Below are positions 27,601 through 39,326 of a stretch of DNA of 64,000 bases, piece after piece. Origin of the DNA: Marsupella aquatica (Eukaryota > Marchantiophyta). Location: positions 434,001 through 498,000 of the forward strand of contig OZ316895.1 of NCBI GenBank assembly GCA_973895155.1, given 5' to 3'. The notes under the pieces are model-generated. The model was not told the DNA's origin. It ran no database searches and saw nothing but the letters and a program-made list of their open reading frames with translations. Each line of letters opens with the position of its first letter. Position 1 is the first letter of the stretch. The translations under genes and the position numbers were made by a program.

Positions 27601-29495
27601 TCTTCTACCAAATTCCTCTGTTCTGAATCTATTTCAACCTGATTAATTCCCAGTCCATTTTTTGTACCAAAACCCAAATGACTACTGTTTGGTGCACACG
27701 TACTAGGCCCCTCTAAATTGTGGATATGCTTTGCACATTGAGGAATTGAACAGTCAAAATACTCAACAGCATTGCAGGCTTCGTTGAGGTTCCCAAATAT
27801 CTCCTCAACTTCAGTGAGAACTTTTGAAGTCTCCTCTTGTGCATCTGTGCATCGCACATTCATGCACTGCAGTAAGTTTAGAGCATTAGCCAATGAAGCC
27901 TCATACTCCTGAAGACGCTGATCTCTCTCTTCAATTGTTTTACTGGCAGATTGCAGTGTTTTGTCTTTCAAGGATAACTCCTGTAACAATATATCCAGAG
28001 GTTCCTTAGCAGACATTTTATTAAACATAGGAGGTGAGGATGATGATGTACCTCCACCACCTCCTGCTTTAAATTGTTGCTTCCTGTCTTTACTGTCAGG
28101 ATTGACTTGCGCTTCTCCGTCTTTGCCATAGCTTACTCTAGTCCAAGCTTCTTTTTGACGTTCCAACAAGTCCCCTCCTTCACCATCTTGTTGACGAATT
28201 TGGGTGGGAGGAACTTCTCTTGGATTCCTTAGAAGATTCTTTTTCTGTAGGTCTTGCAAGTCCACTCCTCTCTCACTGTGTGTAGGTGGTGTAGAAGGAT
28301 CTTTTTGGGGTTGAATATTCCTGAGAGCTAGTTTTTGCAGTTCTGACAAGTCTCCCAGTGTTGGTTGGGTCCATACGGCTGGGGTTGCAACTGGAGCTCC
28401 TTCATTTGTAACACTTTCTGGTGCAAACTTTCGCAATTTTGATGAGTCTGAGCCTCCTCCCTTGGCTTTTTCAGTTCTCAGAGCAGGCATTGATGATTTT
28501 GATATGCTCCTCATACTTCTAAGAGCTACCTTTTGTAGCTCCAATAAGTCAGATTCTCCATCTTGTTGGGGCAATTTAGTAGGAGCTGTGGTTTTTAATG
28601 ATAATCCCGAAGAGAGAGAGGGTTTATTTTGAGACTCTTGCTTGATGTTTGCCCTATAGTCTGGTTCTTGCAATTTTAACAAGTCTTCTGTTGCAGTTGA
28701 TTGCAACTCAGGCCCTGTTACAAAATTAGATGTATGTGACTCTACAACTTCTGAAAGTCTTTTCATACTCACTAAAGCTACCTTTTGAAGCTCAAGCAAA
28801 CCTCCTTCAACATTTGAAAGTGAATCTGTGGTTGGACCCAAACTTTGGTTGGCTCTTTCCATGTTTGCTACAGTCAGTTTTTGCAGTTTATGAACATCAC
28901 TACCTCCCATAAGTGGAACTGGGGATAATGTTGGATCAAAAGCTCTTGCAGATGATTTCTGGTTGTCTTTCATGTTTGACAATGCAACCTTTTGGAGCTC
29001 AAGCAAGTCCGACACGCCTGAAGTTTGAACGGCGGAGTTGTGCACCATTTTCACACGTTGTGGCCGCTGACCAGGCACAGGTGATAAAGCGTGTCGGTCA
29101 CGCTCATATCGATTTATAATTTGTTGCCTTCGGTCCTCTTCAGCTTTTGCTGCTTCCCTTTCTAAATCTTTGGAATCATAGTACAACTTTATAACCCCCA
29201 ATTTAGCTAAGGCTTGCACCTCGAGCTCAAGCAAGGTTGGTGGATATTCTGGTCTTTGGTCCATGATTGGGCTTTCTGACAATATATTCCCAGGAACATT
29301 TGTTGTTATTGGCTGATGAGTTTCTTCCACGTCAGCCCAGTTTAATTGCATGTCATCAGAAGGTTCCTTGTTGATGTTCATATTTTGGAAAAGATCTCCA
29401 TTAGTATCTTCTGGGAACTCCACAGTATTCAGAAGCTTACTGTCTAGAAGCTCACTATCTGTTTCATCAAGGTCAAGGAGATCTCCTCCAAACAT
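24636..29495 (-). CDS. 1619-residue intronless repeat and coiled-coil protein, unknown function
   Basis: A single uninterrupted frame of 1620 codons starts at an ATG at 29495. I do not recognise the family. Order of parts: an acidic N-terminus (MFGGDLLDLDETD); about ten degenerate repeats of the form DLLELQKVALxxM spread over residues 86-455 (about 86, 163, 199, 231, 270, 316, 349, 381, 411 and 441); a Gly/Ser stretch; a coiled coil at about 500-560; a second repeat zone at about 700-885 rich in NPxDQ and CDHxYE units; then long heptad-like coiled coil at about 960-1420, rich in Glu, Lys, Arg and Gln; and a C-terminal tail with more predicted helix. No membrane segment or enzyme motif is seen. 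Long coiled coils suggest a scaffold, perhaps cytoskeletal. Its length without a stop makes it surely a gene; function is open. Confidence 0.85.
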   Translation of the reverse strand: MFGGDLLDLDETDSELLDSKLLNTVEFPEDTNGDLFQNMNINKEPSDDMQLNWADVEETHQPITTNVPGNILSESPIMDQRPEYPPTLLELEVQALAKLGVIKLYYDSKDLEREAAKAEEDRRQQIINRYERDRHALSPVPGQRPQRVKMVHNSAVQTSGVSDLLELQKVALSNMKDNQKSSARAFDPTLSPVPLMGGSDVHKLQKLTVANMERANQSLGPTTDSLSNVEGGLLELQKVALVSMKRLSEVVESHTSNFVTGPELQSTATEDLLKLQEPDYRANIKQESQNKPSLSSGLSLKTTAPTKLPQQDGESDLLELQKVALRSMRSISKSSMPALRTEKAKGGGSDSSKLRKFAPESVTNEGAPVATPAVWTQPTLGDLSELQKLALRNIQPQKDPSTPPTHSERGVDLQDLQKKNLLRNPREVPPTQIRQQDGEGGDLLERQKEAWTRVSYGKDGEAQVNPDSKDRKQQFKAGGGGGTSSSSPPMFNKMSAKEPLDILLQELSLKDKTLQSASKTIEERDQRLQEYEASLANALNLLQCMNVRCTDAQEETSKVLTEVEEIFGNLNEACNAVEYFDCSIPQCAKHIHNLEGPSTCAPNSSHLGFGTKNGLGINQVEIDSEQRNLVEELLKELGNIDVARNEAQQGFELQIQRNEQLIAEMQQLDVASPVLDGVLDGARCDEDENSRDQGRGNQSEDGTSDQGKQNLFDQATKDPFDQAKAPVHENPSYQPKGDLCDHDQYKNPIDQANEMSGAYVDGNPLDQVDDPSNKDKEKPCDHVYESPRGQAQQTLGGHVFKNPLAQLDENSGDHAYKQPGDQCNENQCDHVYENTKHHSNESLLDEAHKNPFDHSYEQTNGDPCDHSYEQTNGDPCDHDFQDDFDLTSEIPPEIPFERPHDLDSKNSGLELKEDDIGSTSPSLADSLKEKSVVFAERQSMERTHQRKRPNRFTRVSSPNALWEHLRHFERKQARPFEVETTELVAERIKLQGDSDLKTRELESQLAHRTNEVSVLHHQMNEMRNALLQEQEKTQALSQKAIDIHPWPTKADMEQKDKVIRKMHLQMHQLEAALRQEREENREALAQKIHESSRPQAMVDQTLALPAMVDMDNLKAGLHSKDELIRELHDKIARMETAWQAEKHQLMKCIDDLETKQLVKEEEIIKLSHELETSRSSVYSQRPDELRFEGDHGTHFFHKQGKEEGREILDLRCEVLSLQDCLGIKTQAIKTMEKELARSYSIVTELRSKLRGLQEYERNSPKTGYNDLIGRLRNTEEKLQRSESERALMNRKIQDLSAKCNYFEELEHRHIEGFDEKKKQATKELEKELERNVQQIKNMQARCNEYEARAKRAEARNIFDPAGRSSDGGRHDLQQERDRTKLVKVSEENEALRAQCDQLRLEMVRYQEENKRKGKLFDELHHELQNLKVKKEIPGMYQQNDGKPRSPMVFNDGRPKSATTITQSTSSVLDLSKVESGDVNTLREMLRGQWRVQKVMEDRLNSMMAYVSDRVNEFEREPSDAASDSSFAATPELNHFHVEAKLMKLQLEQQLQVLRGTTFTSLPTSGVASPGQSPQNSVSTQNFQLLVEKTALEDSAQTLQEKTSRLLNKLTFMRTEFNSH
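26845..27390 (-). repeat. CDHxYE / NPxDQ repeat zone inside the coiled-coil gene
   Basis: About a dozen degenerate units of 12-15 residues, each mixing NPxDQ or NPLDQ with GDPCDHSYE, ENQCDHVYE or KPCDHVYE. The youngest pair is an exact tandem copy of a 13-residue unit (SYEQTNGDPCDH), visible at the DNA level at about 26858-26945. The frame is kept open throughout, so expansion went in multiples of three. Confidence 0.8.
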
Positions 29496-32400
29496 GTCAC
29501 ATCCTGCCCAATTTAAATTTAGAGGTTGGCCATCATCATGGTGGCCAGGTGGTAACCTCTGGTGGGTTTTCTGACCCTACCATCAGATCATGGCCAATAC
29601 ACTGCTGTTAGGGAAAATATGAAATTTGGACAAAAAAATTGACAAATCCTAAATTATACCAATTGAGTCATATTCACCTGCAGTGCTCCTGGCCAAGCTA
29701 ATTAAAATTAAAGGTACTAAGGAGGTTGATCAATAACATGCACCCTTACTTAGACAAAAGAAGACATTGATATATGAAGAAACAGAAATGCTAGTATCAA
29801 CTCCAACAGGCCAATAACAACAGGCAGACCAACTCAAAGGCACATCCATTGTAGGTACGAGTGCACATGATTGCATACAAACTACTTTTGGGGTAAGAGA
29901 GTGTATGCAGAGGAAGCATTGGCCCCCTGAATTATGGTCAGTTGTGGACAAGGCCTTTATGGCATATCTTGCACCATGTTGTGAGCCTGTGTTGACTTAA
30001 TGTCAATTAACTACAGACAAGTATCATGGTCTTGTTTGTTGTCAAACATTTTGGTATGCTACTCTTGGAAGATATATATATATATATATATATATATATC
30101 CTTCATAAAACTGTTGTTTATGAAATAATATTCAATCATCCTCATCATAGATTTTGTCTTTTCTATTTGTTTGTTCACAAATTGCAATTAGATTAAAACT
30201 TACAACATAAATTAAATCCATACACCACTCCAGCAAGAAGAGAGAGGTGGTTTAGATCGAGGTGGTTTGCAATGACTCACATCCGCCATATTTGCTAACT
30301 TCTTAGTGTCTCCGTTGTAAAGCCATACAATTGGAAGACATGTAATAGGAAGTTGTAGTTCGTGGGAGGTCTTGTAGAGATATCTTGGCCATCCAGATCA
30401 TGATTCTTCAAATTGAACTCTAAAATGTCAAGTCAGAATTCTTCTCATGAGTCACTTATGAGGCAGGGTAGGTTGCTTTTTGAAGAATACAATCAAGTGA
30501 CCAAATCTAAATACATTGTTACTCCTTTTAGATTTTCCTCACCTGTACTAGGCTAAACGGCTTAGATCATCTGTTACTCCTTCCCAAATAGCAGGTAAAA
30601 ATTGTTTGTGTGGCCATCACAAAAAGAAACTAAGAGTGGAACACAGAAAAACATTATATTGGTATCTTAATTCACTGGGTGACCCTAAGTATAATCTAAG
30701 TAAGTGAACATTTTTCTCTGACTTAGGAAAATAATGATCATGATTTACATGTTGTCTTGCGCTTTAAATGGGGTTCTGTGGAATCTGAAAGCAACACCAG
30801 AAAGTTTTGTATTCAACCACAAAAGAAAGGCAGGGATTTTGCTCAAAGTTTAGTTTTATGTCAGTCCACCACCTCTCAGACCAGGAAATGATGGTTCAAT
30901 CAGTGAGTCAATCTATTAATAGGATGAAATCTATTGTAATCTATTGTGTCTTATTCCCTGTTGATATCAGACTTACCAAGCTGACCAAGAAGAGACAGAT
31001 CATGACCCGAATTTAAAAAGTAATCACCAGGCAAAAAATTCTTTTGTGTGTGCTTGATGGTCCAAAAGAAGGCCAAAGCAATCAATTTCAAAATAACATG
31101 GATGGTCCACAAACCAAAACTTAATTTTGAAATATAATATTACTTTGTTGCTCATTAGTGTTGCCTCTAATTACAACCCCAAGCTACCAAAATGTTTACA
31201 ATGCGTACTGGTCTCGCAAATCAATAATCTTTCCTAGCAAACAATCATTAGAGGTATTTTAAACTTATATACCTTGAAGATGCAAAACATTGCACACTGT
31301 AAGAAGGAAGAATGTCAGCATCAGTCACTATCCAGTTTTAAGCCATCACCTTGCCTTTGCATGCTCATCACCCATCCATGTCTGCCCTTCCAATGCCACT
31401 TACTCAAATCCATCCTCAGATCCTGAATTCCTTGCAATCAAATTTTCCTGATGATGGAACCAGCCAGGATATCCTCCCTCAGTACCATCCCATTTCGCAG
31501 CACCCCTCTGCCCCAGGAGAGACAGCCCTAGCTTCTCAACGTTCCTGAGAGCAGGAACAATCATCCATTCCATCAGAAGTGCAAAATTCTAGACACTTCT
31601 CCTCTCTATCCTCAAGTTATTGGCTCCAAAAAACACAGGCATGAAAATTTGCTGACTTCTCCAAAACTGCCTGAGATTTGAGCCTCTTGCCCAGGACACC
31701 CCTCTTGCAGCCCATCAATGAGACCCAAACTTCAATTATATTCTTGAGCCTAGCAAGGGCTCTAGGAGATTAGATTCTTGTCTGTATGTATTTTTGTCTG
31801 TTTGTCGATAAGAAAAGCCAAGGCAATTGGAGGAAAGTTGGGCAACATCCACACGAAAAACCAAGGGTACACCACACGTGTGTTTAAAGAAGATCTTTGC
31901 TTTACATGCATTGGCCAAAAAGAGAATTGTGATTGATGAGGTTATTGTTTTAGTTCAAATTGTAGACAATGTCAGTATACACTTTGACAAACAATGCCAG
32001 AGAGATGATTCATTCAAAAGGAGGCGTAGCAAATGTGAAATTAAAGGAGAGAGATCTCAATGAATGGATCTAGCTGGATCTTTGAGGATCAGTGCAAAGT
32101 TTTGACCAGTGATCATTGAAAGCAAGAACTTTCTAGTATAATTACTCTTGCCAAAATCCAGATTATTTGTAACCTAGTTTAAAGCTCATATTATGTGTCC
32201 ACCGAGCTATTGCAAGTGATTGGTAATTATATTTTAGTGCTATTCCTTGGCAATCTGTAATTTTCACAATGTGCAATCCTTGAAGCTCAACTGCATTGAA
32301 GCAAATTTGCATCAAGTATGCTCGATAGAATTGAGAATTGCGTATCGTCACTTCAGACTCTGACTGAGCAAGAATTATTTGCTGCACAATGAATGCAGCA

Positions 32401-35400
32401 ATTGGGTTTTTGAGGCACAAGACATTGAGAAACCTAGGCAATGGTATGGATTTGATTTCCAGGAAACTATTTACAACCGCAAATCATGAGTTACTTTGAG
32501 TCTTGATAGCTCTCAACAACCAATTATAATTATGCAAAACAACTCAGTCTTCATTTTTCTCTTTATGACAAAATCTTAGTTTCTTGGTCACTTAGTTGGT
32601 AAATCTCTTTCTAGTGCGTGGGTGAAATTTCACTTCTTCTATTGTGAATGAAGTGGAATCCAATGTGCTGCAGTAGTCTTGGTTTACATTGAAAAGTCAG
32701 ACCACAAGTCGGTAGAAAAGTTCACTTTCAAAAAATGTTCAAATCTTTTGAGACAAGGAGGACCTATATGAAAGAAACCACAATTGCGTGTACTCTTCCT
32801 CTTATTGTAAAAGCATAAAAAGACAAAACTTAGCAGAACAATGAGAATTGAAAGAAACAAAGTTGGCAAAAATAATAGAGAACCCAAAAATTGTCAATTT
32901 AATAAAACCTGCAATGTTGATTATTTGTCTTAGCTCAAAGATTGATCAAAAGGCAAAGTCATAAAGAGATTGATACAGAATACTAGAAAGCAAATAATAA
33001 CAAAAACTATAGACACTCCTAACTCCTACAACTCATTCTTGAATCATTTACCCTTTGAGTGTAGTTGATGACATCCATAGCTACATGGTCCGCTTCATGA
33101 GTAGTGACAATTATGTTCCACTTGCAATTATGGTTTCTTTTCTATGCCCCTCTATCATACTCACTTGAGTTGCATATGAGAGCCCCTCTCTTCATCCATT
33201 CTGGGCGGGCCTAACATAATGAAGTAGAAATTAATTATAAAGTCCAACGTCAACATAAGTTCTACTCCATTAGACCTTGGCCTAAGAAGGAAAAAGACTA
33301 ACATTCCTTTTTTGCTTTCTCTCCTCCCCTCAGTCTCCCTCTCATAGAAAGTCTACAATAGACCACAATGTTTTGGCCCTAAGTAATCAAACCTATCACA
33401 ATTGCTCAAGCAACCAAAACCCATAGATGACAAAGGAAACCTAGGTCCCCATCGTAAAGGTCATGACTTTGATAGGTCCTTGCAGATCCTTTGCTACAAA
33501 GAGATACACCTTTCGAATAGGTTTGACCAAAAAACCCTTCCACAAGACAGTGATTGCTCATTGTCTGGTAGATTTGAACAATCAATTACATTGGAATAGT
33601 CTTGAGGCAAAGAAGAAATCCACAAATCATTTCATATATATCTAAGCTGTAGAGGAAGAAGTAGGAAAGACAACTGCAGCCAACCAAACAAAATAATTCC
33701 AAATGCTTGCATGCGGATAACATAATTAACCATTTTGCCCCAAAACTGAGTATTTCAATATTTGGGCATTATGCTTCTTCAAAAATTTCTCAGGCTTAGC
33801 TTTGCTTCTGTCAATTCAAGTAAATTGTAATTTCTTGATCCTTTGATTCTGCATTTGCTCCAGTCAACAGTCTCCAAAAAGTCTCATCAAACATTGACCC
33901 TGGAAGGAGATGTTTGAGAAGTCCACTTCTTCAGATTAAGGTTTTTTACTGTCGAGAATGGATTTGTGCTTTCGGCATTCCTTTTCTATTCCTTGGTTTT
34001 GGCCACAAATGCCATTTTCAGGATTCCTGGAACCATATGCCTGGTGGGCAGCAAGCAGGTCCTGTCTTAAATTTGGCCGGCCTTTTCTTGATCACGGATC
34101 AACCTTTAATTTGGCCCAACAAATCCTTATGAAAGCTTGATCTATGGTTTCAACAGGTTCTTCCCATTCGAGCACCCATCGGTTTTGCTAGCTTCCTGCC
34201 ATTAATTCTTTCTGAACTCCTGCAAGTGACGGTAGGGGAATGAAGAGCCTGACTCACTTATTCTCACACCACCTTAAGTCCCTTTCTCAATTCTGCTCAT
34301 TGTATGAATTCTCTGTCATTTGTAATTTTTGGAATATAATACAGGTTGGAGGACCATAAGATTTGTCCTCTACTTGCGTGTTCACAGAAATTAAATTCAA
34401 ATTCAATTCACATCTCCACTTGTGTGTTCAGTAACGAGAATAAAACTAAAATACCATGGGCACTTGTTTTCAAATATGGTGAAGAAACTAACTAAGGCAA
34501 AAGCATGAAACAATGTATAGGTCAAAATCCACCGTCCTAATGTCTAAGGCGGGTGAGTGAACAATGAAGAGATCAAAACCAGCTTGAGTGGAAGAATGTA
34601 GCACTCACATTTATGTTATGGGTGTCACAGTAGTCCAACATGAGCTCTACAACTAAGACAGTAATGAACTTTTTTATTGCCCTTGTACTCTTAGATCCTA
34701 TGACGAGCTTTAGAATAACTTCCAGTTGAGTTTGCAATTTGAGAATGATGCAAAGTTGAGCATATTGGTTAAACTTCATTAGCAAATTAGTGGATTTGCG
34801 TTAAGTGTCCGCTCTTTTGAGACACAAGAGTACAATCTCACATGATTGTCACATCTTTGAAAAGTGTGACTGTCCTTGCTTTCTGTTTGAATGTTTGATA
34901 AAACCTAGCTACTTACAAGTGAGAATGAAAGATACTCATGTGAGCCAAATGAATACTGGGGCCCACTTGATTATCCCCACACTAAATATGTTTATGGATT
35001 GGGCTCAAATCAATCACTAAATGGAAAAACATGTCAAGGCATTGTCAATCACACCAACTTTATGGGAGAGACTGTTCTTGGATCATGATTGTTGAGACTC
35101 AATTCAAACCTGAAGTGACTCACAATCTTCTGCTTGTATCCTTGAATGCAATCAAATGTAGTAAGGTTGGGCATCTCCTGGGACATGTGATCCATTTCCT
35201 CTTAATACATAACATGATTTAATTGGGAATCACATTGTCATCATCCTTATTCTAAGTATGTAGACTTAGTATAGTTGTTGACCTAATTAAGCAGGTCCGT
35301 GACAAAGGGTTGGTCACACTCAGACTGAACAAAATCACACCAAATTGCTGTATCCGTCCAGGGCTCTACATTCAACCATGTAACTCGCTCCCCTCCCCTT

Positions 35401-38108
35401 GCCTCGCCCCTTGCCTGTATGTATACTTCCCAGCTAGCCTCCTCAAATACAGCTTAGTTTGAGATTTTCAGTTTGCATTACTCCTCTCCTCTCCTCTCCT
35501 CTCAAGGATGTCTCTCAGTCAATAAGTGAAAACTAGTAACTCAAAATTGTGATGGACTGCTACACAATTGCTTTTTGCACTTCTTGAGCTACGAGACTCA
35601 ACTTTCCTACATTAGCATCTGGCTTGAATGCATACTTCTGATAAACTATTGCTTACTTTTGGCTCCCATTAAAGACTTTGTTCTGGCAATTATAGCCTTT
35701 CATTCCAAACACTGCCCGCCTATGATCGGCACACGGGCCTTCCAAATAAACCAGCAAATTAATAAGGGCAATCCAAAGTATGAGTCACTTATAATACCCT
35801 AAAACAAGATGAGACAACATCTTCATTTTCTTTAATTTGAAGGAATTGAGGATGCAACTTTTAATTGCTTTCAGTAAGTAAGTTCAAGATCCTACATGAA
35901 CCCAATGGAGGCTGTAATCAAACACAAGTGTAATATCTGTGCACTAGGATATCTGCCGCAAAACAAACTCTTTTGCCCTGTTTGCACTCTCTCAGTTTGT
36001 CACTAGGACCAAACTGGTTCTTGTTTGCAATTGTTCACTCCTAATCCACCCTGCTTCTCGGTCTCTAACCCTTTGGACAGTAAGTTAGGTCATTGTGCAC
36101 ACACTCTAGTTCATTTAATTCAATTTGTGAACATTCTCATTTTCTTGAGGAAAATCTTCACCTTTGCCAAAACTTCTTGATAAGCAAGATGTAGGGGCAA
36201 GCTAATTTGCATGTACATGCTTGCAATTTAAAATTTGTACCAATACAAGCAATTTTTTTTTCTTCTTCTCTTTTATGGAGAGCTTGTCTATGAAGAGTAA
36301 CTTAGACTACTTTTTAGTCTTTATTCTGAATGAAAATTTGCAACTCTGAGGTACAAATAGTGTACTCTTGAAAACCTAATCCCTAGGAGGCATAGCCCCT
36401 TGCCTTCCACAATTATATCAAGAGCTTAGCAACACAGAGTCATTCAGATTTATATTAATGTACTGTATTGGCGTTGACTTTCAGTTTATCAATCCCTACC
36501 TATGCTGGACTATGTTATTAGATTGTTGGAGTCATGGAGTTCCCAGAGGCATATATGCATGTCAGTATTAATGTTTTGATTGATAATTATGTTGTCTGGC
36601 TAGCTGCCTTGGGGTGGCAACTGAGAGTCATTCAATCAATCATGTTTCTATATGTCTAAGACCTCGTGTCTCAAAATGACTTTGATCAAATCAACCATAT
36701 GAATCATGATCAATCATGCAAGATGCATGACTCCAAGAAATTTGATTAACTTAGGGAGTGGCTCAAAGCACCCTCTGATGATTCAAGGCATCTGATTGGT
36801 CAGCTGAGCGATGCGTCTGAAACACTAAAAATGAAATTACAAAAATGAAATGACAACATCCCCAAGGAGGTGGACAAGGAGGAAGTTGGCCTGCTGGAGA
36901 TGCTGTCTACTTGTTCTCAGACTACATTCTCTTTGTATTGCTCCTGTACCCCTCTTTGGCTTGGCTTGGCCTGGCCTTCTTCCTTCACTCCCTCCACCCT
37001 TGCATCCGTCCCTACATCTAACCTCATGCACTGTCTATATACTTGGTATACACTTCCAGATTGCATGTTACTTCTGCTCGTTGGTATGCTTGGACCAGTA
37101 AGTGCACAATCACCCGTGCTGTTACTAGATCTCCAAGAATATTTCACAACCTTGACATCATTGGTTGCAGGGAGGGAGCTTGAACTAATATTGTTGATGA
37201 TGATTAAAGTTAGCATTCCCTATCATGTTTTCTAAGATTTTCATTGCATCCGAGGCCTCAGTTCTTTGAGAACGCTATGGATGACACAACTTGTGAGACA
37301 AATATATCTTGACAGTCCTGTGTAGTACTTTGTCACAATATTGATAAGTATCTCCTTTTGTTCATTTGGAAGTTCATAGCCTTAGAGACTTGTAAGTTGC
37401 TAGATGGCCAATGGCTAGTCTTGCTCTACTGAAAAGTCTAAAGTTGAGAATACTTAGGACCAATCAAGGTGAATGGTCAAAATCTGCTGTAGATGGACTG
37501 TTTGCTTCCTACTCCAATTGAGTTCAAGAAAGAGTTGTTATGGTTTTATTTGTTGCTTTGCAAATGAGAACAAGGTTTGCTTGCATTGCCAGTTTACATC
37601 ATTGTAGGTTGTGAGGCTATTAATGGAGAGAGTGGGATAGGGAAGGAAATGCAACTTTGAGATATTTCCATGGGTGAAGGCCCATAGGAAGAGAGGTAGT
37701 AGGAAAGGAGCCTAAAACAAAGATCTGGCTATTCCATAAATGTAAAGGAAAACATGATAGAGTTTGTGCTCCTCAATCAGTCCTGAGGAGTCTCTATTTG
37801 AAGGGATGCTAGAATATCTCTGTTGATGGCCCAACCATATAAATAGTACCTTTAATAGGAAGGAGGGATTTGACATGAGCCTGGCTGCTATCTGGCAAGC
37901 TAAGACTTGAATTGTCCAAATTAAAACTGGAGCTTATTGATAGAAAAGACAGAGACAATGTGTACAATGACAAAAAATCCACCAAAGGCTAGAGATTGAA
38001 ATCAAGATTCATGAAATCTCCAAGATCTAGTCAAGATTCACTAGAAGAAGGACAAGGGGCAGTGACAGTACGACTAGGAGGCATGATGTGACATTAGTAG
38101 ATGTAGAG
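29496..38108. other. AT-rich spacer
   Basis: About 8.6 kb with no recognisable gene. The end near 29496 should hold the promoter and leader of the coiled-coil gene, and the last stretch before 38109 the promoter and leader of the F-box gene. A dinucleotide AT run is at 30072-30099. Scattered short ORFs (for example 36870-37235) have no family match that I recognise. Confidence 0.5.
30072..30099. repeat. (AT)n microsatellite
   Basis: About 14 uninterrupted AT units in AT-rich intergenic DNA. Confidence 0.9.
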
Positions 38109-39326
38109 ATGAGTAGCAACAACATCAAGGAGGGCGATACCCATGGTGGCTCCTTGGATGATGGCAGTGGAGGGCCATTGTCAATACTCCCTTTCCTGTC
38201 TTCATCCTCTACAAACCCTCCTGTAACAAGATCAGGTGCAGAGAACTTTAACAACAATAGTTGCATGGTCATGGACCAAAATATTTGGGGCTCTTTGCCG
38301 GAAGATCTTCAGGACCGTATTCTTGCATGGCTACCGTTTCCAGCGTTTGCTCGTGCATGCACAGTATGTAGGCGATGGAATTCTGTCAAGTACTCACAAT
38401 CCTTTTTGGAAACATACAGACAAATCCCACCCCCCATGCCATGTTTCCTCATGTTTGAGGCCAAAGATAGATCCATGTGTGCCGTGTTCAACCCGACTTC
38501 AGAACTTTGGCACCGCATTCCCTTCAGTTTCTTTCATTATGAAACCAAGTTCCCTTGTGCAGCTGCTGGGGGGCTACTTTGCTTTTGTGGTGTTAGTGCC
38601 TATCCCACTCTCTCTGTCTGTAACCCCTTGACTAGATGTTGGCAAGAACTCCCACCTATGCTACACAAGAGGTTCCCAAATCTAGTGGGGATGGTGGTGG
38701 ATCCCAACAACAGGGGCTACAAGATTGTGGTAGCAGGGGACTATTATGAAGACAATGTTAGGACTGAAGTGTATGATTCCACTACAAATTGTTGGAGACT
38801 CACAGGCAATCATCTCCCGATAGCTAACTATACCCTCAGGAATGCTTTCTGTAATGGGTTTCATTTCTGGGTGACCCGAGATCCTTATGGGGTCATAGCT
38901 TTCAATATGGAGCATGGAGTTTGGAGTGTGGTGAGAGCACCCATGCCCTCCTTCCTATCCTCACCCCATTTGGTAGGTTGCCACATGAGGCTGCTGATGG
39001 TAGGCGGAGTGAAGAAGCATACCATTCCCAAGAATATCCAAATTTGGGAGCTTGAGCAAAACTCGATGAATTGGGCGGAGGTGGCTAGGATGCCCCAGAG
39101 TCTTTGCAAAAGATTCTTGAGGGACTCGAGGAATGGGGACTTTATGTGTGTGGGATATGATGATCTCATCTGTTTGGCAAGCTACAAATGTCCACACGCA
39201 CTCTTGTATGATTTATCCAAAGACTCATGGCGCTGGGTAGCTAGTTGTCCACTGCTCATTGAAATTGAGGATTATAGATCTACTATAGGTTTTCCATTTA
39301 GTCCTAGGCTCGATGCACCTGTGTGA
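38109..39326 (+). CDS. F-box/kelch-type protein, LCR/At5g15710 subclass, intronless
   Basis: 405 residues from the first in-frame ATG at 38109; no ATG lies in frame just upstream. An F-box is at about residues 59-104 (NIWGSLPEDLQDRILAWLPFPAFARACTVCRRWNSV), preceded by a polar Ser/Asn-rich lead. The rest is a kelch-like or galactose-oxidase-type propeller: FLMFEAKD, FNPTSELWHRIPFSF, AAAGGLLCF, VCNPLTRCWQELPP, GYKIVVAGDYY, TEVYDSTTNCWR, FNMEHGVWSVV, IQIWELEQNSMNWAEVARMPQ and LLYDLSKDSWRWV. Such proteins are substrate receptors of SCF ubiquitin ligases; the F-box binds Skp1/ASK and the propeller binds the target. The EVARMPQ codons match the place of the EVDRMPN codons that hold the miR394 site in seed-plant relatives. 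No break is seen. Confidence 0.93.
   Translation: MSSNNIKEGDTHGGSLDDGSGGPLSILPFLSSSSTNPPVTRSGAENFNNNSCMVMDQNIWGSLPEDLQDRILAWLPFPAFARACTVCRRWNSVKYSQSFLETYRQIPPPMPCFLMFEAKDRSMCAVFNPTSELWHRIPFSFFHYETKFPCAAAGGLLCFCGVSAYPTLSVCNPLTRCWQELPPMLHKRFPNLVGMVVDPNNRGYKIVVAGDYYEDNVRTEVYDSTTNCWRLTGNHLPIANYTLRNAFCNGFHFWVTRDPYGVIAFNMEHGVWSVVRAPMPSFLSSPHLVGCHMRLLMVGGVKKHTIPKNIQIWELEQNSMNWAEVARMPQSLCKRFLRDSRNGDFMCVGYDDLICLASYKCPHALLYDLSKDSWRWVASCPLLIEIEDYRSTIGFPFSPRLDAPV
39077..39096 (+). promoter_or_regulatory. Candidate miR394-like complementary site in the F-box mRNA
   Basis: The 20-base stretch GGAGGTGGCTAGGATGCCCC is set against the perfect complement of seed-plant miR394 as I remember it. It keeps 15 of 20 bases. 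By my count two of the differences are G:U wobbles (miRNA positions 8 and 11) and three are true mismatches (positions 1, 2 and 12). It lies in the same codons (EV.RMP) as known miR394 sites. Pairing this weak may not support cleavage. Confidence 0.35.

Noticed and set aside
36870-37235. Plus-strand open frame of 121 codons before the F-box gene
   Set aside because: Hydrophobic, low-complexity, no family match; competing frame on the other strand is equally open.
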